Below, piece after piece: positions 50,824 through 58,305 of a stretch of 64,000 bases of DNA. The translations under genes and the position numbers were made by a program. Under the pieces are notes generated by a model that was not told the origin of the DNA, ran no database searches, and was given only the letters and a program-made list of their open reading frames with translations. The stretch is taken from contig NZ_JACHGT010000006.1 of the NCBI RefSeq assembly GCF_014202425.1, positions 62,001 through 126,000 of the forward strand, given 5' to 3'. Positions within the stretch are counted from its first letter, which is position 1; each line of letters starts with the position of its first letter. The stretch is from Phytomonospora endophytica (lineage in GTDB: Bacteria > Actinomycetota > Actinomycetes > Mycobacteriales > Micromonosporaceae).

Positions 50824-51366
50824 ATGCCGACCGAGCCGAATGCGACGCTGCGCGAGATCTCCACCCGATTCGTCGCGTGGGGCCTGATCACCGACGTCGA
50901 CCGCGACCTCGCCCTCACCGAGGAGGGGGATCCGGCCGACCGTCCCGGCGAGTACGACTGGGCCGAGATCGTCGAAACGCTCGGCGTGGGCGTCGGTGTC
51001 TCCAACGATGACGTCGACGACCTCGAAGAGGCCTACCAGGACCTCCTCGAAGACCTCGCGGCCCTGAGCGACCGGACGGTGTCCGAGGTCGAACTGGGCG
51101 AGGACGAGGACGGCGAGGAGCTTTTGACCTTCGTGCTCGACGGTGAGGAGTACGGCTGGGAGGTCGAGCACATCGCGCCCGGACAGCTGGACATGCTGTC
51201 GATCTGGGAGTGCGTCGGCGACCTCGAACCCGACGACGGGCGCGTCTTCTTCCACACCCGCGGTGACGTCGACGGCGAGTGGAGCGAGAGCCTCTACGTG
51301 CTGGCGACTCCCGCGCAGGTCACGGCGCTGCGCGAGGAGTACGGGCTGGAGCTGGACCCGGTCTAG
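50824..51366 (+). CDS. Acidic hypothetical protein, 180 aa
   Basis: ATG 50824; CAGAAT at 50812-50817 precedes it by 6 bases, so transcription is probably leaderless. The protein (TLREISTRFVAWGLITDVDR, DWAEIVETLGVGVGVSNDDV, EELLTFVLDGEEYGWEVEHI and RVFFHTRGDVDGEWSESLYV) is strongly acidic, soluble and without a recognised domain; the alternating beta-rich second half suggests a compact fold. Divergent from the TetR-controlled operon, it could share its operators. Confidence 0.7.
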   Translation: MPTEPNATLREISTRFVAWGLITDVDRDLALTEEGDPADRPGEYDWAEIVETLGVGVGVSNDDVDDLEEAYQDLLEDLAALSDRTVSEVELGEDEDGEELLTFVLDGEEYGWEVEHIAPGQLDMLSIWECVGDLEPDDGRVFFHTRGDVDGEWSESLYVLATPAQVTALREEYGLELDPV

Positions 51367-51379
51367 GGCCGGGAACGTG

Positions 51380-51405
51380 GGCGCGGCCCGCGTTCGGGCC
51401 GCGCC
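51380..51405. terminator. Convergent terminator
   Basis: 11-bp inverted repeat GGCGCGGCCCG (51380-51390), CGTT loop, CGGGCCGCGCC (51395-51405), between the acidic protein and AhpD-like genes. Confidence 0.75.
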
Positions 51406-51415
51406 ATCGGGCGGA

Positions 51416-51871
51416 TCAGCCCCACTTCTGCCCGGAGGGCTGGCGGGTGGTGGCGTTGAGCCGGTTCCAGACGTTGATCATCGAGAGGCTCATGACCAGG
51501 GCCGCGCGCTGCCGCTCGTCGAAGTGCTTCTCGACCTCGGCCCAGGTCTCGTCGGTAACGTCCCCGGCGTCGGCCAGCCGCGTCATCTCCTCCGAGAGGC
51601 GCAGGGCCGCGCGCTCGGCCTCGGAGAAGTACGGCGCCTCGCGCCAGGACGCGACCGCCCAGATCTTCTCGTCGGTCTCGCCGGCCTTCTTCAGCGCCTG
51701 CGAGTGCATCTCGACGCAGACCGCGCAGCCGTTGATCTGGCTGGCGCGCAGGTTGGTGATCTCCAGGAGCTCACGGGAGACCCCGGCCGACAGGTACGTC
51801 TTGCCGACCGCCTGCAGGGCGGCGAGGGCACCGTCGAGGACGAAGGCGGGGTGCTTCATGCGGGCTTCCAT
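51416..51871 (-). CDS. AhpD-like alkyl hydroperoxidase/CMD-fold protein
   Basis: ATG 51871 with GAGGAG upstream gives 151 residues. RELLEITNLRASQINGCAVC then VEMHSQALKKAGETDEKIWA is the AhpD motif, with the redox CxxC (C-A-V-C) and conserved His; the rest is helical CMD fold (ALRLSEEMTRLADAGDVTDE). It reduces peroxides with a dihydrolipoyl or thioredoxin partner. It starts an oxidative-stress-type gene upstream of nothing else on its strand within 90 bases; expression signals are unclear. Confidence 0.88.
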   Translation of the reverse strand: MEARMKHPAFVLDGALAALQAVGKTYLSAGVSRELLEITNLRASQINGCAVCVEMHSQALKKAGETDEKIWAVASWREAPYFSEAERAALRLSEEMTRLADAGDVTDETWAEVEKHFDERQRAALVMSLSMINVWNRLNATTRQPSGQKWG

Positions 51872-51964
51872 GGTCGGCTCCTCTAAGTCGATTCCAGTTC
51901 TCGTGCTTTCACTGGAATGACGCGCCCCGCGGCGAAAGTGTGACAGGAGTGGCGACGGACACAC

Positions 51965-52750
51965 CTACGTCGGCGACGCCTCCGGCGCGTCGTCCGACAA
52001 CGGCCGGGCGCCCCCGGCGAACTTCGCCAGCGCGGCCCCGTGCACCACGCCCTTCCCGTCGCCCGCGATGCCCCGGGGCAGCTCCTCGCCCGCCGCGAGC
52101 ACCAGATTCCCGTAACGCCTGCCGCGCAGCATGCCCGGCTCGCCGATGAGCACGACGTCGGCGAAGGCCTCGCGCAGTCCGGCGGTGAGACGGCGGGTGA
52201 AGCTGAGCATCGGCAGGTCGGTGACGTTCACGATGTAGAGCCCGCCGGGCGCCAGGATCCGCTCGACCTCCCGCGCGAACTCCACTCCGCTGACGTGCGA
52301 GGGCATCTGGGCGCCGTTGTAGATGTCGCCGACGACGACGTCCCACTCCCCGGCCGCGGACGCGCCGACGGCCTCGCGGGCGTCGGCGACGGTCGGCGTG
52401 ACATCGGCGTCCCTGCGCAGCGGCAGGTGGACGAGCACGAAGTCGAGCAGCCGCGCGTCGCGGTCGACGACCTTCTGCACCGAACCGGGCCGCGCTGCGG
52501 CGATGTAGCGGGGGATGGTCAGCGCGCCGGCGCCCAGATGCAGCACGCGCAGTGGCTCACGTGGTTTCGCGGCCGCGTCGAGGATCCGGGCGATCTTGCG
52601 GACGTACTCGAACTCCAGCCGCTTCGGCGCGGTCATGTCCACATAGGACTGTGCCACCGAGGCGACGTACAGCGTCCACGACCCCTCGCGGCCAGGGTCG
52701 GGCACTAGTTCGGCCTGGCCGCCGTCGACATCGGCGAAGATCGTGTCCAC
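51965..52750 (-). CDS. Spermidine synthase-like methyltransferase-fold protein
   Basis: GTG 52750 gives 261 residues. SWTLYVASVAQSYVDMTAPK followed by RLEFEYVRKIARILDAAAKP, LRVLHLGAGALTIPRYIAAA (SAM-type motif I) and EWDVVVGDIYNGAQMPSHVS (acidic substrate region) belong to the spermidine synthase superfamily. True polyamine synthases have D/E at fixed positions around G-G-G-D-G; here the motif is HLGAGALT, so polyamine activity is uncertain and it may be a SAM-binding relative. The gene begins 4 bases after the TetR stop, forming an operon with it. Confidence 0.82.
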   Translation of the reverse strand: MDTIFADVDGGQAELVPDPGREGSWTLYVASVAQSYVDMTAPKRLEFEYVRKIARILDAAAKPREPLRVLHLGAGALTIPRYIAAARPGSVQKVVDRDARLLDFVLVHLPLRRDADVTPTVADAREAVGASAAGEWDVVVGDIYNGAQMPSHVSGVEFAREVERILAPGGLYIVNVTDLPMLSFTRRLTAGLREAFADVVLIGEPGMLRGRRYGNLVLAAGEELPRGIAGDGKGVVHGAALAKFAGGARPLSDDAPEASPT

Positions 52751-52754
52751 CCGC

Positions 52755-53414
52755 TCACCGTACGCGCGAGGCGTGCCAGGTCGGCGGGTCGGTGCCGTCC
52801 ATGGGGTGACCCGGCAGCGGCGAGTCCGAGCGGGCGCGCAGTCCGTCGAGCACGATCTCCAGGTGCCGCATCGCGACCCACTTGTGGTCTTCGGCGATCT
52901 CGGTCTCGTGCCGCACCAGCATCGCCAGCATTCCCAGCACATCGCCGGTGCCGACGTCGTCGCGCATGTCGCCGCGCGCCTGGGCGCCCGCGACGAGCGG
53001 GTCGAGCATGTCGAGCATCGTGCTGGTGGCGTGCGCGACCTCCGGGATCTCCATGACGGCGTCCTTCAAGCGCGGGCGCAGGGCGGACAGGGGCGCGCCG
53101 AGGCGCAGTTCGACGCAGCGCCGCATGAAGCGGCACAGCGCTCCCCACGGGTCGCTCTCGTGGTCGGTCTCCTTGCGGGACAGGGTGATCAGATTGTCGA
53201 TGGCGGTGGCGACGACGGCCCTGAGCAGGGCCTCGCGGTCGCCGAAGTGGCGGTAGAGGGTGCCGACGCCGACCTCGGCGCGGCGGGCGATCTCCTCCAT
53301 CGGCACACCGATCCCGTGCCGGATGAAGGCCTGGTGGGCGGTGGCGACGATCTTGTCGCGGTTGCGCTGGGCGTCGGCGCGGCGACGGGCCGGGGGTTCG
53401 GGGGGCTGGGACAC
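52755..53414 (-). CDS. TetR-family regulator
   Basis: GTG 53414 gives 219 residues. DAQRNRDKIVATAHQAFIRH, MEEIARRAEVGVGTLYRHFG and DREALLRAVVATAIDNLITL form the DNA-binding domain; the C-terminus is helical (TetR_C_13/AcrR-like in style). Divergent from a cytochrome P450 by 111 bases, with an inverted repeat in between. It likely represses the P450-ferredoxin operon and its own operon with the spermidine-synthase-like gene. Confidence 0.9.
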   Translation of the reverse strand: MSQPPEPPARRRADAQRNRDKIVATAHQAFIRHGIGVPMEEIARRAEVGVGTLYRHFGDREALLRAVVATAIDNLITLSRKETDHESDPWGALCRFMRRCVELRLGAPLSALRPRLKDAVMEIPEVAHATSTMLDMLDPLVAGAQARGDMRDDVGTGDVLGMLAMLVRHETEIAEDHKWVAMRHLEIVLDGLRARSDSPLPGHPMDGTDPPTWHASRVR

Positions 53415-53456
53415 GGTCTCGGCGCCTTTCTCGGTGTCCTATCTGGACGGTATCCC

Positions 53457-53486
53457 TCCGGTTGCGTACAGTGGGCTTCAACCGGA
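53457..53486. promoter_or_regulatory. Inverted repeat in the TetR/P450 divergent region
   Basis: TCCGGTTG (53457-53464) and CAACCGGA (53479-53486), perfect 8-bp arms with a 14-base centre, lie between the TetR start and the P450 ATG. A candidate operator. Confidence 0.7.
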
Positions 53487-53524
53487 AGAAAATCCTCCGC
53501 TTCTCAGCGAGAGTGAGGGTAATC

Positions 53525-54775
53525 ATGACCCAGATCGATGCCTCTGAGCTGCAGGTAGACGAGATTCCCGCCTTTCCGACCCAGCGATCCTGTCCGTTCC
53601 ACCCACCCGGGGAGTACGCAGAGATCCGCCAAGGTGACACGCCGGTCCGGGTGGCCCTCCCCAGCGGCCGCGTCGCCTGGCTCATCACCGCCCACGACCA
53701 GGTCCGCCAGGTACTCGCCAGCCCGCACGTCTCCTCCGACCGGGGCCGCGACAACTTCCCGATCCGGTTCAAGCAGCCCGATCCCGAGATCACCGAGAAG
53801 TTCAAGGAGTTCCGGCCCTCGCTGATCGGCGTCGACCCGCCGTTCCACACGCGACTGCGCCGGTCGGTGATCACCGAGTTCACCGTCCGCCGGACCAGGG
53901 AACTGCGTCCCCGCGTCCAGGAGATCGTCGACGGCGCCGTCGACGACCTGCTGGAATCCGGCAAGGACGGGCGGCCGGTCGACCTCGTCGCGAAGGTCTC
54001 CCTGCCGGTGCCGTCGATGGTCATCTGCGAACTCCTCGGCGTCCCCTACGCCGACCACGACTTCTTCCAGGACCGCACGGCCACCCTCATCAGCTTCAAG
54101 CGCGCGCCCGAGGACGGCCTGAAGGCCTTCCACGACCTCGGCGACTACTTCCGCGACCTGGTGGCGCGTAAGGAGAAGGCGCCCACCGACGACCTCATCG
54201 GCCGCCTCATCGTCGCCGGCCGGGAGAACGGCGACCACGACTCCGAGGAACTCGTCGGCCTCGCCCAGCTGCTGCTCATCGCCGGGCACGAGACGACCGC
54301 GAACATGATCAGCCTCGGCACCGTCGCGCTGCTCGAAGACCCCGAGCAGCTGCGTGCCCTGCGCGAGGACCCGGACACCCTGATGCCCAAGGCCGTCGAG
54401 GAACTGCTGCGCTTCTTCACCATCGCCGACACCGTCACCGCCCGCACGGCGACGGCCGACATCGAGGTCGGCGGGATCACCATCCGCGCCGGCGAGGGAC
54501 TGATCGCCTCCGGGCTCGCCGCCAACCGCGATCCCCACGCCTACCCCGAACCCGACTCCCTCGACATCACCCGCAACGCGCGCAACCACGTCGCCTTCGG
54601 CTACGGCGTCCACCAGTGCCTCGGGCAGAACCTGGCGCGCCTCGAACTCGACATCGTCTATCGCACGCTCTTCGGCCGCGTGCCGGGCTTGACTCTGGCG
54701 GTCCCGGCCGAAAGCCTTTCGTACAAGGACGAAGCGCTCGTCTACGGCATCAACGAGGTGCCGGTCACCTGGTGA
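53525..54775 (+). CDS. Cytochrome P450
   Basis: ATG 53525 gives 416 residues. Heme-binding FGYGVHQCLGQNLARLEL with Cys365, I-helix LLLIAGHETTANMISLG with the T pair, K-helix EELLRFFT (ExxR), and the substrate-region TLISFKRAPEDGLKAFHD. The size and motif spelling fit a soluble bacterial P450 of the CYP105-like group. It hydroxylates a small hydrophobic molecule, accepting electrons from the adjacent ferredoxin (12-base gap). A ferredoxin reductase is not encoded here. Probable regulation by the divergent TetR protein. Confidence 0.94.
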   Translation: MTQIDASELQVDEIPAFPTQRSCPFHPPGEYAEIRQGDTPVRVALPSGRVAWLITAHDQVRQVLASPHVSSDRGRDNFPIRFKQPDPEITEKFKEFRPSLIGVDPPFHTRLRRSVITEFTVRRTRELRPRVQEIVDGAVDDLLESGKDGRPVDLVAKVSLPVPSMVICELLGVPYADHDFFQDRTATLISFKRAPEDGLKAFHDLGDYFRDLVARKEKAPTDDLIGRLIVAGRENGDHDSEELVGLAQLLLIAGHETTANMISLGTVALLEDPEQLRALREDPDTLMPKAVEELLRFFTIADTVTARTATADIEVGGITIRAGEGLIASGLAANRDPHAYPEPDSLDITRNARNHVAFGYGVHQCLGQNLARLELDIVYRTLFGRVPGLTLAVPAESLSYKDEALVYGINEVPVTW

Positions 54776-54786
54776 TGGGAGGGAAC

Positions 54787-54984
54787 ATGCGCGTCATCGC
54801 CGATCGTGAGGTGTGTGTCGGAGCCGGTCAGTGCGTACTGACCGAGCCCGACGTGTTCGATCAGGATCCGGAGGACGGGCGGGTGCTGCTGCTCATCGCC
54901 GAACCCGGCAAGACCTATGAGGACGCCGTCCGGGAGGCCTGCGACCTCTGCCCCTCGGGTGCGCTGTCGATAGCGGAGGACTGA
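54787..54984 (+). CDS. 3Fe-4S ferredoxin
   Basis: ATG 54787 with GGGAGGG in front; 65 residues, MRVIADREVCVGAGQCVLTE and EACDLCPSGALSIAED. The cluster ligands C-x5-C and C-x2-C-P (CVGAGQC, CDLCP) give three cysteines plus the extra Cys in CDLC, characteristic of P450 partner ferredoxins of the SoyB/Fdx type. It transfers electrons to the P450 immediately upstream. A terminator follows at 54992. Confidence 0.92.
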   Translation: MRVIADREVCVGAGQCVLTEPDVFDQDPEDGRVLLLIAEPGKTYEDAVREACDLCPSGALSIAED

Positions 54985-54991
54985 CGGTGCC

Positions 54992-55020
54992 GCGCGCGTC
55001 ACGTCCGTCGTGACGCGCGC
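54992..55020 (+). terminator. Terminator of the P450-ferredoxin operon
   Basis: 12-bp inverted repeat GCGCGCGTCACG (54992-55003) and CGTGACGCGCGC (55009-55020) with a 5-base loop. Confidence 0.8.
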
Positions 55021-55064
55021 GACAACCCGGAATCGGACCGCCGCCGCCGGCGTTGTCGAACGGC

Positions 55065-56135
55065 GTGACACACGACGTGGACGTGGTGGTGATCGGCGCC
55101 GGGCAGGCCGGCCTGTCGGCGGCCTACCACCTCAACCGTGCCGGTTTCGCGCCCGGAACCGGATCGGTGGTCCTCGACCACAATCTCGCGCCGGGCGGAG
55201 CCTGGCTGCACCGCTGGGACTCGCTGACCGTGGAGAAGGTGCACGGCATCTTCGACCTGCCCGACATGGCCCTCGGCTTCGGCGAACTCGACCCCGCGGC
55301 CCGGGCAAACGAGGTCGTGCCCCGGTACTTCGCCGAGTACGAACGGCGTTTCGGCCTGCGCGTCCAGCGGCCGGTGAACGTCGCCTCCGTGCACGAGACC
55401 GTCGGCGGGCGGTTGCTCGTCGACACCGACAAGGGCGCCTGGTCGGCCCGCGCGATCATCAACGCGACGGGTACGTGGGAGAAGCCCTTCTGGCCGCACT
55501 ACCCGGGCATGGCGTCGTTTCGGGGACGGCACATCCACACCGCCGGATACCACTCGGCGGAGGAGTTCGCGGGCAAGCGCGTCGTCGTGGTCGGTGCGGG
55601 CGCCTCGGCGCTCGGGCACCTCCTGGAGCTGCACGGGGTCGCCGCCGAGACGACGTGGGTGACCCGGCGTGAGCCGGAGTTCCACACCGAACCGTGGACC
55701 GAGCAGCGCGGGCGCGAGGTCGTGGCCCGCGTCGACGAGCGCGTGCGCGCCGGGCTGCCGCCGGAGAGCGTCGTGCGCGTGACCGGATACCCCCTGACAC
55801 CGGCGATCCAGGCCGCGCGGGACACCGGCGCGCTGGACCGGCTGCCGATGTTCGACCGGATCACGCCGGAGGGCGTGCTCTGGGACGACGGGCGTTTCGT
55901 CGCCGCCGACGTGATCCTGTGGGCGACGGGCTTCCGCGCGTCGCTGGACCACCTGGCGCCCCTGCGTCTGCGCGAGCCGGGCGGGGGAGTCCGGATGGAC
56001 GGGACGCGGGTGGTCGCCGACCCGCGCGTGCACCTGGTCGGATACGGCCCTTCGGCGAGCACGGTGGGCGCGAACCGGGCCGGAAGAGCCGCGGTGAAGG
56101 AGATCCGGGAGCTGCTGGCTCCGGCTCTGGTCTGA
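55065..56135 (+). CDS. FAD-dependent oxidoreductase, flavin monooxygenase-like
   Basis: GTG 55065 (a TTG at 55053 is an alternative) gives 356 residues. DVVVIGAGQAGLSAAYHLNR is the N-terminal FAD-binding Rossmann fold, KRVVVVGAGASALGHLLELH the NADPH-binding motif, and ATGTWEKPFWPHYPGMASFR the flavin-monooxygenase connector. The C-terminus is IRELLAPALV with WATGFRASLDHLAPLRLREP. It resembles Trk-type (YdhR/CzcO-like) flavoproteins of monooxygenase style. Substrate unknown. It is separated from the P450 by a terminator, so functional linkage is uncertain. Confidence 0.87.
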   Translation: MTHDVDVVVIGAGQAGLSAAYHLNRAGFAPGTGSVVLDHNLAPGGAWLHRWDSLTVEKVHGIFDLPDMALGFGELDPAARANEVVPRYFAEYERRFGLRVQRPVNVASVHETVGGRLLVDTDKGAWSARAIINATGTWEKPFWPHYPGMASFRGRHIHTAGYHSAEEFAGKRVVVVGAGASALGHLLELHGVAAETTWVTRREPEFHTEPWTEQRGREVVARVDERVRAGLPPESVVRVTGYPLTPAIQAARDTGALDRLPMFDRITPEGVLWDDGRFVAADVILWATGFRASLDHLAPLRLREPGGGVRMDGTRVVADPRVHLVGYGPSASTVGANRAGRAAVKEIRELLAPALV

Positions 56136-56437
56136 CGGGGCGGCGATCGTCCGTTCGGGCGGACGCGCCCGGCCGCCGGACGAGTGTGAAGTGTCCACTT
56201 CGGACTGTTTCGCGGCGCCGAACTGTGCCCGCGCATCCGGCGTCCGGATGTATCCGGAAGCCGGGCGGGCACTGCCTCCTGACCGTCTCTTGTAGACAAT
56301 CCGGGTCAAGCGGGCGAACCGTACCGAGTGCCTCCTTTGCCGTGGATATAAAGGACTCCTGCCCTGACGTTCAAGAATCCGGGGCGCCGATTCCGCACCG
56401 TTGGTGCGTCTCTTCAGGCACACGGGGGTTTGCCGCA
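56136..56437. promoter_or_regulatory. Upstream region of the haloperoxidase gene with palindromes
   Basis: 300 gene-free bases. GAAGTG-TC-CACTTC (56188-56201) and TCCGGATGTATCCGGA (56243-56258) are perfect dyads and likely operators of the haloperoxidase gene. The stretch is A+T-richer near 56290-56370 (TTGTAGACAAT, GGATATAAAGGA), probably holding the promoter. Confidence 0.45.
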
Positions 56438-57688
56438 ATGACCGGACAGTTCAACGATCCCGTCCTCCACTGGAACGCCGAGCTCATCGCCGCCGTCCGC
56501 GCCACCGGGGGTCCGCCGACGACGATCAGCCGCGCCGCCGCGATCGTGCACGTCGCGATGTACGACGCGGCCGTGGCCGTCGCGCGGACCGCGACGCCCT
56601 ACGCGCTGCGGTTCCCGCCCTACGTCGACGGTGTCGAGCCCTCGCTGGAAGGGGCCGTCAACCAGGCCGCCTACCAGGCACTGCGCACCCTCTACCCCGG
56701 CCGTGACTTCACCGTCGCGCTCGACGAGGCCACGTCGCGCCTCGGTTCGCGGGTCCGTCCCGTGCCGCTGATCCGGGGTGCGGCGATCGGCACCGCGGCG
56801 GCGGAGGCCGTGCTGCGCGACCGGTCCGGCGACGGCTCGGAGGTCTCGCCGCCCTATGTCGCCGTGCTGGAGCCGGGCGCCTGGCGCCCGACCGGTTCGG
56901 GTGCCGCCGCGAGTCCGCACTGGGGACTCGTCAAGCCGTGGGCGCTCAGCTCGGGCGACCAGTTCCGCCCGCAGCCGCCCAACGACGCCGACAACTACGA
57001 GAAGCTGCTGGCCAGCGGCTTCTACGAGCGGCAGGTCGACGAGGTGCGCGAACTCGGCGGGCGCGAGTCGGCGCGCCGGACGCCCGACGAGACCGAGCAG
57101 GCCTTCTTCTGGGCCAACGACCTCGACGGCACCTACAAACCGCCCGGGCAGCACTTCGAGCACACCCGGATCGTGTCCCTCCAGAAGGGACTGTCCCTTT
57201 TGGAGAACGTGCGGCTCTTCGCGCTCGTCGCGATGGCCATGGCCGACGCGACCATCGCCGCCTGGGACGTGAAGTACCTCAGCGGCATCGACCTGTGGCG
57301 GCCCGAGTCGGCCGTGCACCACGCCGCCGAGGACGGGCGGCCCGGCACCGAGCCGGACGCCGACTGGCGTCCGCTGTCGCAGGACCGGTCGGGATTCAGC
57401 TTCTCGCCACCTTTCCCGGCCTACGTCTCCGGCCACGCGACCCTCGCCGGGGCCTGGGCGCAGACCATGCGCCTCTTCCTGGGCGAGGACGACGTCGCCT
57501 TCGAGGCGACGACCGACGACCCGCACGCCAGGGGCGTCGTCCGCGCCTTCGACAGCTTCACCGAGGCCGCCGAGGAGGACGCCCGCAGCCGGGTCTTCCT
57601 TGGCGTGCACTATCAGGTCGACGCCGACGGGGGCCTCGACCTGGGCAGGAACGTCGCCGAGCACGTATACGCCAACAGGCTCCAGTAG
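56438..57688 (+). CDS. Vanadium-dependent haloperoxidase / PAP2-like protein
   Basis: ATG 56438 gives 416 residues. The vanadate-binding elements are found in order: DLWRPESAVHHAAEDGR (positively charged residues), PAYVSGHATLAGAWAQTMRL (Ser-Gly-His) and SRVFLGVHYQVDADGGLDLG (Arg and His of the R-x5-H motif). The early helices QAAYQALRTLYPGRDFTVAL and NDLDGTYKPPGQHFEHTRIV are typical of the bacterial VHPO group. It oxidises halides with peroxide, or acts as an acid phosphatase. No signal peptide is visible. It is probably monocistronic, ending at the terminator 57707-57738. Confidence 0.87.
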   Translation: MTGQFNDPVLHWNAELIAAVRATGGPPTTISRAAAIVHVAMYDAAVAVARTATPYALRFPPYVDGVEPSLEGAVNQAAYQALRTLYPGRDFTVALDEATSRLGSRVRPVPLIRGAAIGTAAAEAVLRDRSGDGSEVSPPYVAVLEPGAWRPTGSGAAASPHWGLVKPWALSSGDQFRPQPPNDADNYEKLLASGFYERQVDEVRELGGRESARRTPDETEQAFFWANDLDGTYKPPGQHFEHTRIVSLQKGLSLLENVRLFALVAMAMADATIAAWDVKYLSGIDLWRPESAVHHAAEDGRPGTEPDADWRPLSQDRSGFSFSPPFPAYVSGHATLAGAWAQTMRLFLGEDDVAFEATTDDPHARGVVRAFDSFTEAAEEDARSRVFLGVHYQVDADGGLDLGRNVAEHVYANRLQ

Positions 57689-57706
57689 CTCGGCGACCGC
57701 ACAGAA

Positions 57707-57738
57707 CGGCCCCGCGCTCGGGGGTGGGTGCGGGGCCG
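57707..57738. terminator. Convergent terminator
   Basis: Inverted repeat CGGCCCCGC (57707-57715) and GCGGGGCCG (57730-57738), between haloperoxidase and the lipoprotein gene. Confidence 0.75.
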
Positions 57739-57754
57739 CGTAACGCCTGGAGGC

Positions 57755-58150
57755 CTACGGTGTGGCGACGCGGGTGAACTCCAGGGACGGCGGGCCGTCG
57801 GGATCGGCGCGGAACTCGACCTCGTCCACACCGTCGGGGTACAGCTGGACCCCGGCGAGCTTGCCGAGCCCGCCGTCGTCGACCGTCAGGTAGACGAAGT
57901 CGTTGACGAACTCCCACGTCCCGCTGAAGTCGACGGGATCGGCGCCCCCACTCCCGGAGACGTCGTCCGGCGCGACGCCGGTCGCGGTGAAGGTCGAGTC
58001 GGCCCCGAGCGTGATCGAGGCGCCGGTTTCGTCACTGTGGAAGACACCGGGCACATCCTCGGCCTCGACGGAACCGCACGCCGAGGTGAGCGCCGCCGTG
58101 GCGGCGAGGATGAGGACGAGTCCGTGCCGTCGGGTTCGCTTGCCGATCAT
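57755..58150 (-). CDS. Lipoprotein of unknown function, 131 aa
   Basis: ATG 58150 encodes MIGKRTRRHGLVLILAATAA followed by the lipobox LTSAC-GSVEAEDVPGVF. The mature domain is a small beta-rich globule (ASITLGADSTFTATGVAPDD, FSGTWEFVNDFVYLTVDDGG) resembling actinomycete lipoproteins of undefined role. It is anchored to the outer face of the membrane by the lipidated cysteine. The Hsp70-like gene is upstream on the same strand with a 155-base gap; co-transcription is possible. Confidence 0.82.
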   Translation of the reverse strand: MIGKRTRRHGLVLILAATAALTSACGSVEAEDVPGVFHSDETGASITLGADSTFTATGVAPDDVSGSGGADPVDFSGTWEFVNDFVYLTVDDGGLGKLAGVQLYPDGVDEVEFRADPDGPPSLEFTRVATP

Positions 58151-58305
58151 GAGCCGAGCGTAGCGGCGCGACGGTGCGGTGGAGCCGCGGTGAGATGGAG
58201 AGCACCGGCGGGGGCGCGGCCACGCCGACGGGCTCAGGCCGGGTGATCGGCGGGGCCGGTCGCGCGGTCCGCGAGGCCGGAACCCGCCACCCCGGGTCGG
58301 TGGTC

